Part shown: piece by piece, positions 33,860 to 45,680 of the stretch
How positions within the stretch are numbered: position 1 is the first letter of the stretch
Layout: every line of letters starts with the position of its first letter
Origin: Litsea cubeba
Lineage: Eukaryota > Streptophyta > Magnoliopsida > Laurales > Lauraceae
Direction: 5' to 3'
DNA length: 64,000 bases
Assembly: GCA_012931725.1 (NCBI GenBank)
Contig: CM022953.1
Span: 60,033,354 to 60,097,353 of the forward strand
Translations under genes and position numbers: made by a program
Notes under the pieces: model-generated
The model's database searches: none
Seen by the model: only the letters and a program-made list of their open reading frames with translations
What the model was told of the DNA's origin: nothing

Positions 33860-34530
33860 ACACAAGAAGTTTCGGGCCATTTCAAAATCATTTGGCCTAA
33901 CTTCGCTTCTTCGGCAGCTGAAAAGGAGCTCCCGGCGGCAAAAGCATCGGAGACACCAAATCTTTGATCAGAGCCGATGGATGGTCTCAAAATACTTCCA
34001 AAAGGCTCCACGTCAAGTTCCGAGTCAAACCGACAACGTTTGACCCTACATCAACCCTCGAACAGCTAAATCAAGCCTCTCGGCGGTAAGAACCACCGAG
34101 GCCATCACTCATCAGATAGAGCACATGGACGGCTTCAAAATGCTTACAAAGGGCTAGACGTCAAATTTCAGGTCATTTTGACAACATTTGACCATACTTT
34201 GACGCTCGGAAGCCAAATCAGGCCTCTCGGCGGCGTAGCTCCCCGGGACCATGGTTTCCAAGACAGAGCCTATGGATCATCTTAAAATGACTCCAATAGG
34301 TTCCATGTCAAATTTCAAGTCAATCAGACATCGGTTGACCGTACATCAAGCCGCGACATCTTCATCGCGACAAAAGCAATTCTACTGGTGATAGGACCCC
34401 AAACGGCTTCAAAACTCAAACAAAAGCCTATGGTTGGTCTTATTTATTGCTCAGGAGGCTTCACACCAAATTTCAGGTCATTCCGACATCGTTTGACCCA
34501 GTTTCAGCTTCTGATGGAAAATCGGCAACT
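33860..34530 (+). repeat. Five ~148-bp tandem units in the Gypsy C LTR
   Basis: Units share a core like TTTCAGGTCATTNNGACA followed by ACRTTTGACC, found at about 33885, 34032, 34180, 34327 and 34485, giving spacings of 147-158 bp. Most also share CCTCTCGGCGG or GCTCCCGGCGG. One core reads ATCGGTTGACC, close to the GGTCRACC motif seen in other LTRs of the window. Confidence 0.7.
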
Positions 34531-35950
34531 CTACGCGACAAAGTCTTCGGCTTTCTCAGAAAATTGGAAACTTTGCAAAACAAAATGCAAGGATTCTCAT
34601 CAGGTTTTCTATAAGGAAATCAGGCCAATAAATAATCAAAAATGTCAAGGAAAAATACAGAAGAAAAAAATAATAAAAAAAACAGCAAAAACGGACACAA
34701 AATGGGACAAAAGGGGGGAAAACCCCCCAGGGTCGCAGACCCCTGCGACCCTGGAGCCCGGGATCGCCGGGAGGGCCCCGAAAACCCCATTTTTCGTCGT
34801 TTTTTCGCGATTCGAAGCGTCCGACCTCTGGTATTTTCCAAAATTCGTACTTTTGAGACACCAAATCCTTTGACATCCGTCAAAAACACGGGTCAATCAT
34901 CAAGAGTATCAAAATCAACATTGATCGCCAACCGGTCAACCAAAAAAAGTGTGCTTTCTACCCGACCGATCGAGAAATCGACAGGACAGATGGCATCGAC
35001 CTGCTGTTGGCAATCAATACCTGAAGTTACATGGTCATCTGATCTCGATCTACATGAAGATCCATTGATGATCATCGCCAGAAGAATCCCAAAAGACGCG
35101 GCACGGCCCGCGACTCTTCAACTACTTGGCGACCACTTAATGCGATTAACTGACTAGCTTTATTACAGTCATTAATCCATTTCTTTGGACGGCCCAATCA
35201 GAAGCAAGCATTCGGGAGTTACAAGTCAAAAGATTCATGGCATTTAACCCATGAAACTCCTCCCATCATGGCGATTAAAGGCGATTAAAAGCCCTCAATC
35301 TCCTCCGGCCAATCAGAAGCCAAAAAAAAGGAGTTACAAAATAAAGAATTCAATCTTGTAACTCCTCCCTTTATGTAGCTTTATGACAATTAAGGCTCAT
35401 AAATCCTCCTAAATGGCTACCTAAAAGCCTATAAATAGGAGAGCATTCCAAAGAATTCCATATCGAAAAAATCACAGAGATCATCGGAAAAACAAGACAG
35501 ATCCCAGATCAGAAAAAAAAGCACAGAAATTCAAAGAAAGAAAGAGAGAAAACTCTACGGAAGTTCTACACCGACCACCGCTATAAGGTGACAAAAGTCC
35601 CTTGGGGGTTACCCCCCCAAAGTCCTTGCCTTCTCCTTCTGCCTCCAATGGCTTAGACGTGGCTTTTCAGCCCGTCTACTTAGTTTTTTATTGGACATAG
35701 GACCTCCTTTTGGTCTTTGTCCTCTAAAAACCTGAGGTTATAGCCAAGCCAAGCGAATCAATAGCATCCTCTGTTCTCATCTGCATGGATGATGAAGTCC
35801 ACATATGGCTTGCGACCGTCAATCTGAAGGGGTCCCCCACAATCTCCTGAGAAGTTAGATCCTCCTTTTCTTGCTTTTCATTGTAGTTTGTATTTTTTTA
35901 AAAGAGACAAAAATCACAACTCTTGTCTTTCATTATTGATAAGAATTGTA

Positions 35951-36028
35951 AATCAGCTATAAATGCCAAAATCGGCTATAAACGCCAAAGTCGGCTATAA
36001 ACGCCAAAATCGGCTATAAATGCCAAAA
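35951..36028 (+). repeat. 18-bp minisatellite
   Basis: Four units read AATCGGCTATAAACGCCA with minor changes, just before the R/U5 end of the Gypsy C LTR. Confidence 0.85.
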
Positions 36029-36300
36029 AAATCGCCTTTCACGGCAAAATCAAGAAAATGTCTCTTTTCTTAAATATATGTGCAATGGAAAACTTGAAAG
36101 AAGTTGATTTCCTTTTTACTTGTGAAGGTTGATCTCCGGATCACCACTTGTAATTTCAAGTAAAATAGAAAATCTGGCACACCCACACAAAAAAAATGTT
36201 GATGCACGCCTCTGCCCCTCGGTTACGAAAAGGTCGTACCCAACGGACTCCCACGTCCGCCGACCTCGGTAGAACCGGGCAGAAGCACTGTCCATCAAGC

Positions 36301-36318
36301 TGGCACACCCGGTGGGAC
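36301..36318 (+). other. Gypsy C primer-binding site
   Basis: TGGCACACCCGGTGGGAC begins three bases after the LTR end. It differs from the Asp-type site of Gypsy A, and resembles the TGGCGCGCCCGGTGGGAC-type sites of some Tat-like elements. The matching tRNA is not assigned. Confidence 0.7.
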
Positions 36319-36540
36319 ACGTTCATTTGAGAACACGATGCTAGAAATGAAATATTTGCATATCATATCTATTGCTCTATGCTTATACTTCTTTTCTTGA
36401 TTCCTTGGCTACTTTCTAATTGGTGGCCTATGTTGGATTCCGCATCTAAAAAAAATATGAGATGAGATTTTTTGGAAATTTCTAATTCTTTGAATTTATT
36501 TCCACTCTTTCTCTTTTCAAAAAAAAAATAAAAAATAAAA

Positions 36541-37285
36541 AATCAGATTTTTCAGTTTGAATTCAAAATTGAGAAACCTTGATCCTTTCCTATCGTTCAT
36601 CGCGCTTGCAGAAATGTTGAGCCTGTTCGACTAAGGTTTTGGGCCATCGTTTCTCTTCGATGAGTTCATTAAAGATCTAAAAAAAAAATCAGATTTTTCA
36701 TTTTGAATTCAAAATTGAGAAACCTTGATCCTTTCCTATCGTTCATCGTGCTTGCAGAAATGTTGAGCCTGTTAGACTAAGGTTTTGGGCCATCGTTTCT
36801 CTTCGATGAGTTCATTAAAGATCTAAAAAAAAAACAAAAAATCAGATTTTTCATTTTGGATTCAAAATTGAGAAACCTTGATCCTTTCCTATCGTTCATC
36901 GTGCTTGCAGAAATTTTGAGCCTGTTCGACTAAGGTTTTGGGCCATCGTTTCTCTTCGATGAGTTCATTAAAGATCTAGAAAAAAAAAACAAAAAAAAAT
37001 CAGATTTTTCATTTTGGATTCAAAATTGAGAAACCTTGATCCTTTCCTATCGTTCATCGTGCTTGCAGAAATGTTAAGCCTGTTCGACTAAGGTTTTGGG
37101 CCATCGTTTCTCTTCGATGAGTTCATTAAAGATCTAGAAAAAAAAAATCAGATTTTTCAGTTTGAATTCAAAATTGAGAAACCTTGATCCTTTCCTATCG
37201 TTCATCGCGCTTGCAGAAATTTTAAGCCTGTTCGACTAAGGTTTTGGGCCATCGTTTCTCTTCGATGAGTTCATTAAAGATCTAA
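36541..37285 (+). repeat. Five tandem leader repeats, 146-158 bp
   Basis: The anchor TATCGTTCAT occurs at 36591, 36737, 36890, 37048 and 37196. Each unit carries TTCAAAATTGAGAAACCTTG, a CTTGCAGAAATGTT motif and CTTCGATGAGTTCATTAAAG. Length varies mainly through poly-A runs. Units are very similar, suggesting recent amplification. Confidence 0.9.
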
Positions 37286-37379
37286 AAATATATATATATA
37301 AACAGAAAAAAAGATATAAAAAAATAAAAAAGAGACATAGACCACTAAGGTTAAACCAACTGTGTTCTTTGATCATGGT

Positions 37380-37535
37380 TGATTCAAGAAAAGCCTTGTC
37401 CAGAGTGCGGAGACAGCTTGACTGTCTAGGCAAGGGTCCTCCAAACGGGTTCATTAAGTAATCCTACCCTTACCTGGGGGCAATTCTATCAATCGAGATT
37501 TCATAAGACTGGGTTAGGAGGCCTATGTGTACTCT
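37380..37535 (+). repeat. Leader block shared with Gypsy A
   Basis: This block closely resembles the reverse complement of 20870-20990 in the Gypsy A leader: GCCTTGTCCAGAGTGCGGAG, GGCAAGGGTCC, TTCATTAAGTAATCCTACCC and TTACCTGGGG occur in the same order. The two elements differ in LTRs and primer sites, so the block is conserved or was exchanged between families. Confidence 0.75.
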
Positions 37536-37708
37536 CTCGTCTTTTAAATAAAACTTTTTCAAAAATAAAATTTTTAAAAATAAAAATTTTAAAATAAAAA
37601 ATAAAAAATAAAAAAATTTTCAAAAAAAAATCTTAAAAATAAATAAATAAAAAATAAATAAAAATAAAAAAAGAATTTTTTTTTAAAAAAATCTTCAAAA
37701 AAAAAACT

Positions 37709-38000
37709 TCCGTCATTTTGGGTTTAGATTGGAGAAATCTTGGCTTTCTCCTTTCTAAGCACTGGCGCTCGCTGAAATCGCTGAGCCCGTGTTCAGATTG
37801 GAGTACTTTTTGCTCTCTTTGATGAACACGATATTGGCCTTTCAAAAAAAAACTCGTCATTTTGGATTCAGATCCGAGAAATTATGGTTCATTTCCTTTT
37901 GAATACTGGCGCTCGCTGATATCGCTGAGACCGTATTTGGATCGGAATACCATCTGCTCTCTTTGATGAATCCAATCTTGACCTTTCAAAACAGGGAATC
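37709..38000 (+). repeat. Two diverged leader repeats, about 145 bp
   Basis: Two units each contain GTCATTTTGG, GAAAT(C/T)(A/T)TGG, ACTGGCGCTCGCTGA and TGCTCTCTTTGATGAA. They are collinear with the 36541-37285 units (TCATTTTG, GAGAAACCTTG, GCTTGCAGAAAT, CGATGAGTTCATTA) but strongly diverged, forming a second subfamily. Confidence 0.75.
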
Positions 38001-38414
38001 TCATCTCATGGATGTGGTCTCCAAACATTTGTGTCTAGCGGTACTAGTACGCCCTTTCAGGGTCTACTGTATTCGCGACCGGCACATTTGTAACTCCAAC
38101 TTTATATTCTTTTTACCTCGAGCAAGCTCTGCTTCTCGATAAGTCGAATTTAAGTTCACAATTACTTCTAGCAGTCACTGGGATGCTCATTCTGGGCTTA
38201 CCATACCTGCGATCAGAACAATTGTACACTCTATGGCTTTCTGCCTTCTTCATATTGCTTGGGTCATCTCCCTCGAGCAATTTGAAAAGACAAAACCATA
38301 GAACTTCCCATTTATGATCATTATATTCTTGTGATTACTAATGGATGTGGTCTTGTTTCAGAAATTTTTCAAAAAAACTAACAATGGCAGCATCGCTTAC
38401 CATTACTTTCGATG

Positions 38415-39323
38415 AAAGCAAGCACCAACTCATGCTTCAACAGAAGCAAACTACGCGCAGCTACAAGCGCCCCATCAGCTGCCGAAGCGTCAACTCCCTC
38501 GGCAACTCTCTGAACTCCGGGTCGACCTCGACTCCCCTAACTATCGTCTTAAGATGGTCAAATCAGAAACCCTTCCACTTCAACAAATAGTGCTAACAGA
38601 TTTAACGTATGTCACCTGCCTTTTTTTAATAACTTATACACTTAAATAACTTTCTATGTTATAAATTATCAATTTCTACTAATAATCCCTTATTTTTATA
38701 ATTCTTAGTTTGACAATGATGAATCTATCTATATGGAACAACTTTATGGCAGCAGAAATTGAAGTTCTATCAAAAGCATTGGATACAAAGCCAATCATTA
38801 TTGTCACGCAAATAAAGAAATCACATTATAATGGTACAAAAATAACAAATGTATTTACAGTAGGTTTTTAAAAATAAATACATTAACATAATTATGATTC
38901 CCTTTTCTCGGGTGTAACTGGCCTAAATACAAGACCTTAATCAACAATCATCATCAACCCTGACATACCATCTGCTGATTCATTACGCATTTGGTAATTA
39001 TAAATCATTTTACATATCACTTTTTCCTTTTTTATAATAATAGCTTGATGTAAAAATATAATATGAATAATTATTGCCTTGATTTATTTCTTACCAGGTG
39101 TTCTAATCATGAGGCCGAGCTTATTGAACTACGAAAAAATATAACACAAACATCCACTGGAACTACATCAACAGCAACAACTACACACATTGAAGACATT
39201 CTAAATTCAGAAACATTGGCACTTTATTTAACAAGCTTAAGTTACTTTCAAATGAACATCATTTCCCTATCTATAATTTTATTTCAACCATTACCTAATA
39301 ACAAAGATTCTTCCTTTCAGAAT
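38415..39323 (+). pseudogene. RPA70-like OB-fold protein gene, 5' exons
   Basis: The RPA70-type single-strand-DNA-binding family is recognised by its second and third OB-fold motifs. Exon ends at 38606 (donor GTATGT) with IVLTDL. The next starts at 38709 and joins in phase to LTMMNLSIWNNF, then KPIIIVTQIKKSHYNGTKITN. Another ends at 38993 with INPDIPSADSLRIW, joining in phase to 39098 CSNHEAELIELR. Acceptor TTTCAG at 39315-39320 opens the next exon, split three bases later by the CACTA element. Plant Helitrons also carry RPA-like genes, so either a nuclear paralogue or a Helitron relic is possible. No 5' end is visible because Gypsy C precedes it. Confidence 0.75.
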
Positions 39324-40060
39324 CACCACAAGAACATGAGATTTTGGTGACGAAATTTTTCATCGCCAAAAGTCACATTTTCGTCGGTAAAAGTATTTAC
39401 CGATGAAAATTTTGTCGTCAACCAAACGTCGGCAAAAGATGGTCAGCAAAATTTTCCCGACGAAATTATTTTTCGTCAGCAAAAAATAAATTTTTCCCGA
39501 CGATTATTTAACTTTTGCCGACGTTTTTTTTTCATCGGCAAAATCATTTTATTTTTCTTTAATTTCTCTTTTTGAATTTTCCCGACGTTTTTTTTTCGTC
39601 GGCAAAAATATTTTATTTTTTTTAATCTTTCTTTTTAATTTTGCCGACGCTTCTCTTTCATCGGAGAAATAATTTTATTTTATTTTTATTTTTCTTTTTT
39701 AATTTTGCCGAGGTTTTATTTTCGTCGGCTTTGTATTTTTTTTAAATTTTTCCGACGTTTTTTTTCGTCGGCAAAGTAATTTGATTTTTTGTTAATTTTT
39801 CTTTTTTAATGTTGCCAACGTTTTTGTTTCGTCGGCAAAATAGTTTGATTTTTTTATATTTTCTTTTGTAATGTTGCCGACGTTTTTTTTCATCGACAAA
39901 ACCATTTTATTTTTTATTTTGCCAACGGAAATTTTCGTCAGCAAAATCATTTTATTTTATTTTATTTTCATTTTTAATTTTGCCGACGAAAATTTTGGTC
40001 GGCAATATCATTTTGTTTTTTTATTTTTCTTTTTTAATTTTGCCGACGAAAATTTTCCCC
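39324..40060 (+). repeat. CACTA left subterminal array
   Basis: About a dozen units of roughly 55-65 bp each centre on a palindrome such as GCCGACGTTTTTTTTCGTCGG flanked by T-rich DNA. Most use TTTTGCCGACG, with decayed variants (CATCGGCAAA, GCCAACG). Arrays like this bind the TNPA-type protein in CACTA elements. Confidence 0.85.
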
Positions 40061-40834
40061 TCTACAATTCTCTCTCTCTGTCTACAGCCCTTCCCCTCTA
40101 CAATTCTCTCTCTCTCAATCCCTTACAAATTGAAATTAAAGCATAAACAGAGAGACACTTAACTCATGGACGAAACATCATCTTCAAGAGCACATCCTCG
40201 TCCTTACTTGCTGTAGAAAGATGCAGCACAACAGCACACAGCACCAGCACTCTTCTTCTCTCCAGAACTCTCTAAAACTCTTCTCTATTCTTTCTCTCTT
40301 CTGGTGTATTTTTAGAACGACCCATACATGCCTTTATATAGGTTATAATAACCCTTAATTGTATTCAAAACGGGCTACAATTCGTTTAGAAAGAGTCCCA
40401 AACAAATTAGATAAGAGTGCTGAATTTTCGTGCACAACTTCTAATTCTGCGCAACTCTGGTTCCCGTGCTCGGTCGACATCCTTGCTTGCTCGGTCGACC
40501 GAAGACACTGTCTGAAAATAGACAACTTTCGAGCTCGGTCGACATCCTGAGGTCTCGGTCGACCGAAGACACACTGTGTCACGAAAATAACTGAGAGCTA
40601 CCTGAATCTGTTTTCTACAGGTTTCTTCTTGCTCGGTCGACCGCATGAATAGCCCGGTCGACCGGACACTCTGTTTCAGGAAATCTGAATTCCTGACAGT
40701 TTCAATTCTGATTCTTCTCTTCAGCTCTATCAAAACCAGCTTATTAACATCATGTTTGTGACAATGTGTTGACAAGAATTTTAACTCAAAACAATACTTG
40801 AGATGCTAACTTCTTCAATTCATCAAAAGACTTC
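40061..40834 (-). mobile_element. Probable LTR relic inside CACTA
   Basis: Four perfect CGGTCGACCG palindromes lie at 40492, 40556, 40634 and 40655. On the minus strand a TATATAAAGG-type box follows at about 40340, then a GA-rich leader. This layout (palindromes upstream of a TATA box) matches the LTRs at 6314 and 22082. A tandem CCCCTCTACAATTCTCTCTC duplication lies at about 40056-40115. Ends and target duplications were not identified, so the extent is approximate. It abuts and probably truncates the TNP2 relic. Confidence 0.5.
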
Positions 40835-41580
40835 TCAAGTCATCTCAAATTTCAACATGCGTAACCTTGGTATCAATGGGAAGTAACAGAGCACCTTATG
40901 AGGGATCTTCTTTCGCTTACCATCATTGACCTTGTACCTAGTCTCTTCACATTCTGGACATTTATCCAATTGAGCATTCTCCTTCCAATATAACACACAA
41001 TTGTGTTTGCAAGCATCTATGTTTTTGTATCCCATGCCCAAGTCACGTAATAATTTCTTCGCCTCGTAAACTGATGTCAGCACCACATGACCTTCTGATA
41101 AGAAGTCCTTAAAAATCAGCAGAACCTTGTCGAACGACTTATTGCTACACCCACGTTCTACCTTCACATGCAATATCTTGATGACAAACGATACCAGAGT
41201 ATCTGAGCTCTTGCATCCTAGGTACAGGCCACGCTGAGAAGCCTTCAACAAATTTTCAAAATCATGTACATCATCCCTCTCTTCAGTATCATCCTCCAAG
41301 TAAGTTCCCCTACGATAGTCCTCTATCAACTCATTGTACTCATCCTGATTATCTTCTGATTCATCCTCGCTCTCATCTGAATCATCAGGTTGAACTATAG
41401 GTTCCCCGTGATATATCCACCATAGTTCTGCTTCCGATGGTTACATCAATCATTACACGGGCAATTAATCAACACTGCCCCGCCCAAATTCGCCTTTGCA
41501 AAATCAATAAATGAGTTCACCCCAGCTATGTACTCCGCACTAAATCGGTTCTGATAATGTAATATCCAACTCCTGTCCAT
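40835..41580 (-). pseudogene. CACTA transposase TNP2-like, N-terminal part (broken)
   Basis: The ATG at 41580 opens MDRSWILHYQNRFSAEYI, then GVNSFIDFA and CPCND, the N-terminal transposase-associated domain. An in-frame TGA follows, then a frame change or small deletion and LWWIYHGEP with an acidic stretch. The second part (41329-40835) has NIDACKHNCVLYWKENAQ, CPECEETRYK and KKIPHKVLCYFPLIPRL, the start of the TNP2 family domain. The rest of the transposase, including its catalytic core, is missing where the LTR-like relic begins. TNP2 cuts at CACTA termini. The minus orientation places the promoter to the right (about 45955). Confidence 0.85.
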
Positions 41581-44160
41581 ATCTGACCAAATCACAAGTA
41601 ATTAGCAAACAAAAAAAAATCTCAGCTCATTTACCAAATCTCAGATCTGAAACCTTTTGCCAATATTAGCACTGGAAAGATCACTCAACTTTCCTATTTT
41701 GTCAAGCAAAAACCCCCAGCACCTATCTGTCTTAGTTTGTCCATAATCACCCTTCAACATTAAATCCCAACGTACATTTGAAAATAAAAGACATTTTAAA
41801 TAGTTCCTTTCTTCAAAAAGAAAAAAGAAATTCTTTAAGCGACATTTTGAATGGAACCATTGTCCAAAAGCTTGGAAACCCAACTCTGGGTGTCAATCTT
41901 ATATATATATATATATATATGTATATAACCGAGACTCTAGACTCTCTATGCTGTGCATTTGAATTAGAAAGACACAGAGAGAGAAAGAGAGAGAGAGATT
42001 GTAATTTAAGAGCCTAAAAATGAAGGATCTTTTATTTAAGAAATCACAACTGGCTCACAATACTATTGGATCTAATTTTTTATACATTACCTAAGGATTT
42101 CACACATCAATATTAGTGTGTATAAATAATGTAATAAGAAAACTTAGTCTAGCGAGCAAATCAACAAAAATGAGAATTTCAAAATCTTATGGGCGGAGGC
42201 CTAACCTAAAATTCCTCACAAATGAGAATATGCATAGCTTTGTAACTACATCGGTGAAAAAGGCCCAAAAATCTTATTGCCAGACATGACCCAATATTGC
42301 TGCTTCCACTCATTTCTCATTTCCTTTTTTTTTTATCCCCTGTTTCGTAAGCTGTCCAAATTAGGATGATCCCACGTACCACCCGGACATTAACATAAAG
42401 AGAAGGGCCTATACAAATCAGGCATTGGGGCTGATTGGAATCATGGACTGGCCTGATCCAAGTTATAATAATTATAAATGGTAGATTCATGCCGGATCAT
42501 TCAGTTGGCATTCTATCTAAAATCTAGCCTTCGTACTTAGTCATTTGAACCGAGCTTTTATTCATGCAGTTTTTTGGTCATTCGAATCCAAAGTTCATTT
42601 CATCATTTTTGTCATGACAGGAGTGGTATTATGCATTGCTCTACTAAATACCATTAAAACAATAGTATGAAGAGCACATAAAGGATAAAGGAAACATTAA
42701 GAAGGACAAAAAAAAAGTTTATGAACCCTAGAAAGTTTGATATATATTTGGAAGAAAAGAAACCCAATACATTGAGAAGAGATTAATGGTGAATACATGC
42801 CTCTTCAATCAACTAAAAATATGATATGAAGAAGTGGGGAAGATGACACATGTTCTAGGAGCTTTTCACAAGAAGACAAGTGGCGGGGATATAAAAATGA
42901 AGAGGATAAAAAAAAAAAGGCAACATTCATATTCAAGGGATAGGGTAAACCCAGCTTTTCAGTATATCCTAAGGATAATCTTAAATAACCCAATACTCCA
43001 TGATATCATGAATCCAAGAGGATTTTTTTTAATTGTGAAAATCCCAAAATTCTATCATTCTAATTTACGACCTCAAAAGAAAAATAATAGTGTCAGTTTC
43101 CCAATGACAAGTACTTAATTTTACAAAGCAATGCACACAACTATAATAAGAGTGTTATCTTCTAGAAAATGAAAATACTATAGGAATGTAAAATCTATGC
43201 ACATAAGTGAAAGGTAATTACAGGTTGTGGGCTCAAAATGTAGTTAATCTCTCAAAATATGAGTTTTATATTTTTATTTGTTCCTTATTTTTGAACCCTT
43301 GTAAAAGAATTAAGGGGCCACACATCATTAATTTAATTTTTTTTACACCCAATCCGAAAAAAGAATAGGGCTAAAACCTTCCCCATTCCTGTAATCTTAT
43401 GTTAACACCATCTAACCATCCTCATTCTAAATAGCACCTACAAAACCAAAGCAGAAAATTTTAAAAAATAAATAAATAAAATTCCAAGCCCTAGAAATTC
43501 ACGCTTGACTGGATATTAGTTAAGAAGGATTTGTGGGAGTCGTCGGTCCCTCTTTCTTTAATCTTTAACAACGACAGATACCTTCACACAGGCCGGATCC
43601 CATTTACAATGGGCTGTCAGTCAACAAGCCAGCCTTCAGAATAAAAAGCTCAACCTTAAATACCATAGAGTGTGCACAAATAACATTCGAAACTATATAT
43701 ACTTTTCCAGAACAGATTTGCATGTAATTGATTGACAAAAAGAAAACAAAACTATAATACCCAGAGAAATGTGCAACACATCATGTCCCATACTTCACTT
43801 TTTATTTATAAAATCTATATTCTTGCCATATTCACATCATCTCTTCCGTATCCATATTGTTACTGGGCATCATAGGTTCTAAAACCTCATTTTACAACAA
43901 ATGGCAATCAGATTGAAGCTAAAGAAACATAGTTATCCACAACCCAAAAGAATAGGCTGGTTTAACAAAGGCAGTCCAATGTGCACTTGGTATTTAGTTG
44001 CCTTCTAAATGGGTCCGAAGCATAGGTAGGTTATTGCGGGAAAAAGAAGTATTGGTAAGTTCTCTAAAAAAAAAATTTTTTTAAGAAACAACTCCAGTAC
44101 AAATATCAAGAACTATTTTCTTTGTCTCTATTGTTGACATGACTCAAACCCCCCAATCTC

Positions 44161-44511
44161 ATGGTTCGACAATCAACACCTTCCACCCATCTACAGCCCT
44201 CATCATCTTCAGAACCTATTTCTGGTACGAATTTTCAAAAACCCAGTCAACAAAAATTATCATTCATAACCAACGCAAAAAGAAACCCTAACCTAAGTTC
44301 AATCACAAAAGAAACCAAATCAGAATTCTTTTATTTAGACGCCTACAGGAATGGGGAAAGAGCTAATGCAAAACTCATTCAAATATTTAGTAACAAATTA
44401 GCAAGCATTATTAATTCCATTCCACCAAATCTCAATACAATGTGCAGTCCAAGACTGGACCTAGATCAGGTACCTACCGAATCACTAAAGGATTTTAGAG
44501 CAGATCTATAA
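44161..44511 (+). CDS. Hypothetical open reading frame
   Basis: A 116-codon frame starts with ATG in a Ser/Thr/Pro/Gln-rich stretch and ends with a more ordered segment (ANAKLIQIFSNKLASII, LDLDQVPTESLKDFRADL). I do not recognise the family. It has no visible promoter, its neighbours are non-coding, and it lies antisense to the TNP2 relic. It may be a captured exon or chance. Confidence that it is expressed is low. Confidence 0.25.
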   Translation: MVRQSTPSTHLQPSSSSEPISGTNFQKPSQQKLSFITNAKRNPNLSSITKETKSEFFYLDAYRNGERANAKLIQIFSNKLASIINSIPPNLNTMCSPRLDLDQVPTESLKDFRADL

Positions 44512-44623
44512 TTACAAATCCCAGTCCTCTTTTATTTTTCCTTTGTATTCTGATTTTTCAATAAATTATAATTGCTTATCCAAAAATTAAAAATTAAAAA
44601 TCCTCCTTGAAAAGGAATCTTGC

Positions 44624-45680
44624 TCCGGATCACCAACCCGGAATCCTGACTCAATCTCTTCGAATTCAAGCAAAAATCAAGAAAACAGACAATCAAACAT
44701 TAGAAGTCCATCCACCTTATGACCTTGTCTATGACTATTCCCCCTAAAAGAATTTCCTAGTATATCATTATACACAACTGCTGAGGGTCTTTAAGACCAC
44801 AGGCGTTGAGTGAGCATCACTCTTTTCTCTATTAAGATTCTAACATTTCTCTCCATCCACAGTGATACCAAAATTGGGAGATGTAACTTCAAAAGTAATT
44901 GGACCCACCCTTTTCTGGAAAGGATATCACCAACACCTTAAGACATCGCACAATGACAAATAAAATGATTGGACAATGTTGATGCAGTAATACCGCCCCC
45001 AAATAAGATAAGATTAAAAAGACAAGTACATGTAGACACCCATAGACGCAATCTCCAAAGGATCAGTAGAGATTGCCTGGAAGATGACTGGAAAAGTGAG
45101 AACCTCAAGTCCCATTTTTCCTCCATGTGCGAGAAGGTTTTCCTGAAAGGGCAAAACCAAAGCCATTTCCCTTTCTCCCCTTCTCATGTGTTTTGACAAG
45201 AAATGTCAGAAGCTTGGTAAGCAGGTTGTCTAGAAAACAATAGCAACAACCGACCAGTTTTCTTCTGTGATGATTCAATGATATGGCTACAGCCACATTG
45301 GCAATGCAAGATATGGGAAACCAAAAAATGTCCATTTCTTGGTACATGTAGCCTTCAAAAGAGGGGAAAAGGACAGGAAAGTGTGGGTGGGGGTGTATGT
45401 GGGGGGTGGGCATCACCATCCAAAACACTGAGAAGAATCGCTAACATGCAGAAATCCAATCTTTCTACATTGCTCCTCCTAACCTCTCCCCTCCCAAAAA
45501 AAAATCCAATCTTTCCCCACCCCAACAAAAATCAAATGCAAAATTACGAGAAATCCATCTCCGTCGCTGCAAAAACCAACTACATTTCCCCCACCTACCC
45601 CTGCTCGGGATCACCAACCCGGAATCCCGACTCAATCTCTTCGAATTCAATCAAAAATCAAGAAAACAGATTATCAAAAC
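44624..45680 (+). repeat. 75-bp direct repeat pair
   Basis: Two copies of about 75 bp lie at 44624-44700 and 45602-45680. Both contain GATCACCAACCCGGAAT, GACTCAATCTCTTCGAATTC and AAAAATCAAGAAAACAGA. They are about 980 bp apart within the CACTA interior, consistent with a segmental duplication or imprecise gap repair. Confidence 0.8.

Larger units (their letters stand above)
33704..36297 (+). repeat. Gypsy C 5' LTR
   Basis: The start TGTTGACACC follows CCCAC and the end TCCATCA is followed by AGC and the primer site. TATAAATAG at 35429-35437 is the likely promoter, with an adenine-rich leader after it. The first third carries five diverged tandem units and the last part a small 18-bp minisatellite. 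Long open frames inside (for example 34388-34873) are low-complexity and non-conserved. Confidence 0.8.
33704..38520 (+). mobile_element. Gypsy C, 3'-truncated Ty3/gypsy element
   Basis: The element begins TGTTGACACC at 33704, has a 2594-bp LTR and then a primer site at 36301, followed by a leader rich in tandem repeats and a possible gag start (38384, MAASLTITFDESK). There is no pol and no second LTR. Somewhere between 38415 and 38550 the sequence becomes RPA-like exon. Large LTR, repeat-rich leader and primer site fit the Tat-like group, but family assignment is tentative. The right boundary given is approximate. Confidence 0.75.

Noticed and set aside
34388..35157. Several long frames on both strands in the Gypsy C LTR
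   Set aside because: Overlapping frames on both strands reflect GC-biased LTR sequence. No conserved domain, and LTRs of this type are non-coding.
36116..36298. 60-codon minus-strand frame at the end of the Gypsy C LTR
   Set aside because: It lies across the LTR/primer-site boundary and has no family match.
39324..40060. CRISPR-like appearance of regular palindromic repeats
   Set aside because: Spacers are similar AT-rich sequence rather than unique, the context is eukaryotic, and the arrays end in CACTA termini with target duplications.
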